Source: Antitrichia curtipendula
Taxonomy: Eukaryota > Streptophyta > Bryopsida > Hypnales > Leucodontaceae
Assembly (NCBI GenBank): GCA_951230915.1
Contig: OX579636.1
Location: 22,999,567-23,063,566, forward strand
Length of the DNA: 64,000 bases
Direction of reading: 5' to 3'
Below, piece after piece: positions 60,861 to 64,000 of this stretch. How positions within the stretch are numbered: position 1 is the stretch's first letter; each line of letters opens with the position of its first letter. The position numbers and the translations under genes were made by a program. The notes under the pieces were generated by a model. That model made no database searches. It was not told the DNA's origin and saw only the letters and a list, made by a program, of their open reading frames with translations.

Positions 60861-62100
60861 CAAAAGGTAGAAGGAAGTCTTACAGGTTCATGGAAGGGAC
60901 ATAGGGGACCTCATTTCAATTAGCTAGGGTTGTTAAAAATGGCACCAACTACCCTTGACATAGGATAGATAGTTAGGATGGTAGAATTTTACCCTTAGAT
61001 CACCGATTCACCGTGGCCCCTAATAATTGACAGTTAGCTTGGAAGTCACATCACTCACATCTCTAGGCATTTCATGAAACTTAAGAAACATTAGCTAGCA
61101 AGATCCATTGCTTGGAAGGCACAACGGACCGCGCTCACAACACCCTTTAAATCAAAAGTGGATAAAAGCTAAGAATCAAATCGTGATCGCTTCATTACCA
61201 AGGGTGGATAGTAAAGCGCCTACAATGTTACAAATTAGTTAGTAACAACGGGACTTATGTGTGGTTACAACGGTTGTGGTTAGTTTTTCATCTCCTTCTT
61301 TTAAGAACCATGTGAGGGGGTTTGTCCTTCACTCAACATTTTGCTCAATATAGATGTAATGCTTTTGATATAATTTGTGTAATCTTGTAGTGATTATCTT
61401 GGTCATGGTTTCGGTGTTCATTTGGTGTGGTAGCATGGTCTATTTACAGAGTTAGGTTTGTAGCTTTCACAATGGTTTGGACTTAGCGTTGATTATATAT
61501 TTGCCTCGGTATTTGCCGAGTCTTGACATAATGCAAGTTAGGAATATTCTACGTGCGCTTCGTTCATGATTATTGATATTGTCGATGTTTGGTTTTTTCC
61601 TTTGATCACAGAAGTGCGTCATGACCTTGAGCCGAGGGATGAAGTGAGTGGGAGGTTTTGAGTGTGTGCTGCACTGATCGCCAAGAGCCACATCATAGCC
61701 ATTGTTCAAGGAACCCAGAGAAGTTGATGGGGAGCTTACAATTTGATTGGGGGGGGGGGGGGGAATGGGCAAGTTTTCTTGTCTCAAATAATGCAAATAA
61801 TGCAGTAGCATTGACTCTTGTTGTCTTTTCCTTGTATAAACGAATCAGTTGAATGTAGACCCAAAGTATTGGATATGTCCAACAATCATTCTTCAATGTT
61901 GTGTGTGTGTAGGAGAGGAAGCCATAGTGAAGGAAAGAAAATGGTAAGTGTAAAAAATTTAATGAAAAATCAATATGCAAAGTATTTGTGCGGTGCAAAA
62001 TGGTTTTATTCAAGGACGGTTATTAATGATAGCAATTTTAAGAGTGAAGTAGAGGAAACAACATCAAAATAGAGATGAAGAGGAGTTTCATCAAGTTCTA
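60861..62100. other. unassigned sequence
   Basis: A run of 15 G lies at 61749-61763. Otherwise only short unrecognised frames occur. If the gag below has a leader and LTR, they should lie here, but I could not see an LTR boundary. Confidence 0.35.
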
Positions 62101-62112
62101 TACTAATCTTGC

Positions 62113-62950
62113 CATGGATCGAGAAGAACAAGGAATGGAATTTGAGGGACTCTCGATACCAGAGGGAGTTGGGTCCAAGTGGTGAGTTTTATCTAACAAC
62201 AGATTCAAACAGTGTTCCAGGCTGTGATTCCCCATCTAATGTAGGAAATTTTGGACTGAGCTATTGTGAAACCACAATAGATGTCTCCCCCGACCTCAAG
62301 CCAAGAAGATGATCAAGTACGGGGAGGGACGGGGAGGCACGACGATTTGGGAGTTGGGGTTAAAGAATCTAAAGTAGCAGACTCCAAAAGGTTTTCTGGC
62401 AAGATTGCAAGAAAAGCAACGAGGTATATCGATGGTTTGTGCAACTTCGCTTGGTGTTATGAGGTAAGCCTCGAACATACAATTTTGATGCCGATAAGGT
62501 AGCATATGTCCTATCATATATGACAGGGCTATGCAAAATTGGACGATGCCCCTTTTGCAGGCCCTTGATGAAGAACACAAGCATGAACTATTGGTGGATT
62601 ATAATGCTTTTTGAGACTCGGTTATTGGAGTTTATGGCGACCTTGACAAAAAAGGCAATGCTGAAGATCGCATTGGGAAGCTTTGGCAAACATGCTCCGT
62701 AGTGACATATATTTCTATGTTCAATGAATATGTAGCGTAGATTGATTGGAACAAGTCCAACTTGATAATAAGGTTTTGGAGGGGGCTCTAGGACAAAATT
62801 TAAGATTCCGTGGCTACCGCCAAAACTCAGCCACATAGGCTTCATGACTGGATGGCAATGGCATCGTGGATTGATGAAAGGATGTGGGGCCAATGTCAAA
62901 ATCAATGTTCCCAACTAGATCTTTCAAGTTTCAAGCCTTGATCCATTCCT
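62113..62950 (+). pseudogene. Ty3/gypsy gag (capsid) remnant
   Basis: A decayed frame opens around ATG 62113 (DREEQGMEFEGLSIPE). From about 62490 it gives the capsid core in pieces: VAYVLSYMTG, then after a shift MPLLQALDEEHKHELLVDYN, YGDLDKKGNAEDRIGKLWQT, YISMFNEYVA, then IDWNKSNLIIRFWRGL and LHDWMAMASWIDERMWGQ. This is the pattern of the Ty3-type retrotransposon gag domain (large hydrophobic residues around FxxGL and a YGDxD...RxxLWQT helix). At least four stops and one shift are present. The protease remnant follows in the usual order. Confidence 0.72.
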
Positions 62951-63088
62951 CCTCGAGATCCATGCGAAAGGTTTCAGGCCAATCCAAGTTCATTGGGCCC
63001 AATACCTATGGAGCTTGGTGCAACTCGAGTTGCCCGAGCCTTGGCAAAGACGGTGGCGGAGTGACTAGAAAATCACCGGTAGGGTAGA

Positions 63089-63130
63089 TGTGGGGGTTGC
63101 GGAGAGATGGACCACGTGCGAATAAAGTAT
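63089..63130 (+). pseudogene. CCHC zinc knuckle with last Cys lost
   Basis: Codons read CGGCGEMDHVRIKY, i.e. C-X2-C-X4-H-X4-Y. The final cysteine has changed (TAT where TGT would give Cys). It lies between the gag and protease remnants, as expected for Ty3/gypsy. Confidence 0.7.
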
Positions 63131-63354
63131 TCCATAAATCCCTCAAAATCATTATCGATCTCAACAACAATTGGAGAGGAGAATGTGGTCTCGGGAAAAG
63201 GGGTAGCCCGGGACTAAATGGGGTGGTTCATTAACTGGACACAATTTTAAATACAACTGCTACGGTCTCAAAAGAGAATATGATTGGAGGGAAAGAAAAT
63301 GCTTAGTGCGGAATAGAACAAGCGCTTGATAGCCAGCCAAGTTTATACATCAAA

Positions 63355-64000
63355 ATGTATCCTTCAAGCAACATTGTGGGGTTTTCTGAAGATATGAAGT
63401 ACGAGTTGGACTCGCTTTACTTACGTGCCACTATTGATCCAGGGGTGCATGTGACATTAGAGACTAAGATTAATTCTTTGGCAACACTTATATTGGTGGA
63501 TTCAAGAGCCATGGGGGTATTTATGCACCTCGAATTTGCTAAGCAATGCAATGCTATTCTACAGCCTATAGTAATACCGCAAGAAGTCAAAGTGATCGAC
63601 GAGCAAGTGATTAGCTCAATACTTATCACCCACAAGGCTACTATTGAACTTGTAGTTGGAGAACATTGAAAGACATTAGTGGCGGATATCACAAACATGG
63701 GGCAATACCCAAACATATTGGATACACCTTGGTTAATCTACCATGACCCAACAATTTGTTGATCACGACAGAGTGTGGTGTTTGATTCTTTTTATTGTAG
63801 CAAGAATTGTATAAGACAAAGGACCAATGGTGGAACTGAGGGCTGGCGTCAATTAGTGGAAGGTGGGATTACATCGACCAAGTATGACTTGGAGAAGGAA
63901 TTAGAAAGGACAACCGGAGAGGTGGGGCTACTGCCACTTGAGAGCTCAAGCACTATTGGCCACATTGCAGCCACCAAAGCAAAGGAAGTGGTGTTCTCAA
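63355..64000 (+). pseudogene. Ty3/gypsy retropepsin remnant, runs off the window
   Basis: The frame 63355-63669 contains LILVDSRAMGVFMHLEFAKQ (Asp codon at 63499). This is the D-S-G-A-(T) active-site region with Gly changed to Arg, so it is inactive. After a TGA at 63667 the same frame continues with TLVADITNMGQYPNILDTPW and LIYHDPTIC. It corresponds to the (I/L)LG-x-PWL-x-x-H-P block that closes retropepsin domains, then stops and continues towards the reverse transcriptase side. Reverse transcriptase and integrase would lie beyond the window end. Confidence 0.75.

Overview
The window looks like a gene-poor, AT-rich, repeat-dense stretch of a large nuclear genome, most likely a land plant. 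A seed-free plant (fern, lycophyte or moss) is my best guess. This rests on the mix of Stowaway-, Harbinger- and hAT-like MITEs, a Ty3-type gag-protease remnant, a retroelement carrying a cytosine-methyltransferase-like domain, and a decayed transposase-like gene of a kind I associate with seed-free plants. I found no intact host gene, rRNA, tRNA or CRISPR array. Every coding stretch I could interpret is broken and most belong to mobile elements.

Layout. 0-6.8 kb: unassigned sequence, a 57-bp tandem repeat, a Harbinger-like MITE and short duplications. 6.4-38.1 kb: dominated by one group of TIR elements inserted at TTAA, with ends reading CCCCTAAAGG...CCTTTAGGGG. About fifteen copies or pieces fall into three size classes (A about 580 or 930 bp, B about 925 bp, C about 645 bp). 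They are interspersed with a Stowaway-like MITE, two TA-flanked MITE families, a long foldback hairpin, a hAT-like MITE and a 74-bp tandem repeat. 38.4-47.6 kb: a probable large, decayed DNA transposon. It has two broken minus-strand reading frames and blocks of a recurring palindromic motif (roughly CGGCTAnTAGCCG) on both sides. 47.6-53.6 kb: an unidentified coding remnant, then a gag / zinc-knuckle / protease-like / C5-methyltransferase-like retroelement remnant, with a second hAT-like MITE just upstream. 53.6-58.6 kb: a diverged direct duplication, a cluster of TCCGGA palindromes and an LTR-like promoter. 58.6-64 kb: a second Harbinger-like MITE, a short-unit minisatellite and the gag-protease part of a Ty3/gypsy element that runs off the window.

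The strongest structural observation is a class C element (21714-22359) inserted into a class A element. A second class A copy 270 bp away (22630-23211) keeps the uninterrupted site, so the TTAA target duplication can be read directly. The most biologically interesting observation is the methyltransferase-like motif in the retroelement at 50.4-53.6 kb. It resembles the DNMT-carrying retrotransposons reported from charophyte algae and dinoflagellates. No RNA or protein evidence was available; all calls come from reading the sequence.
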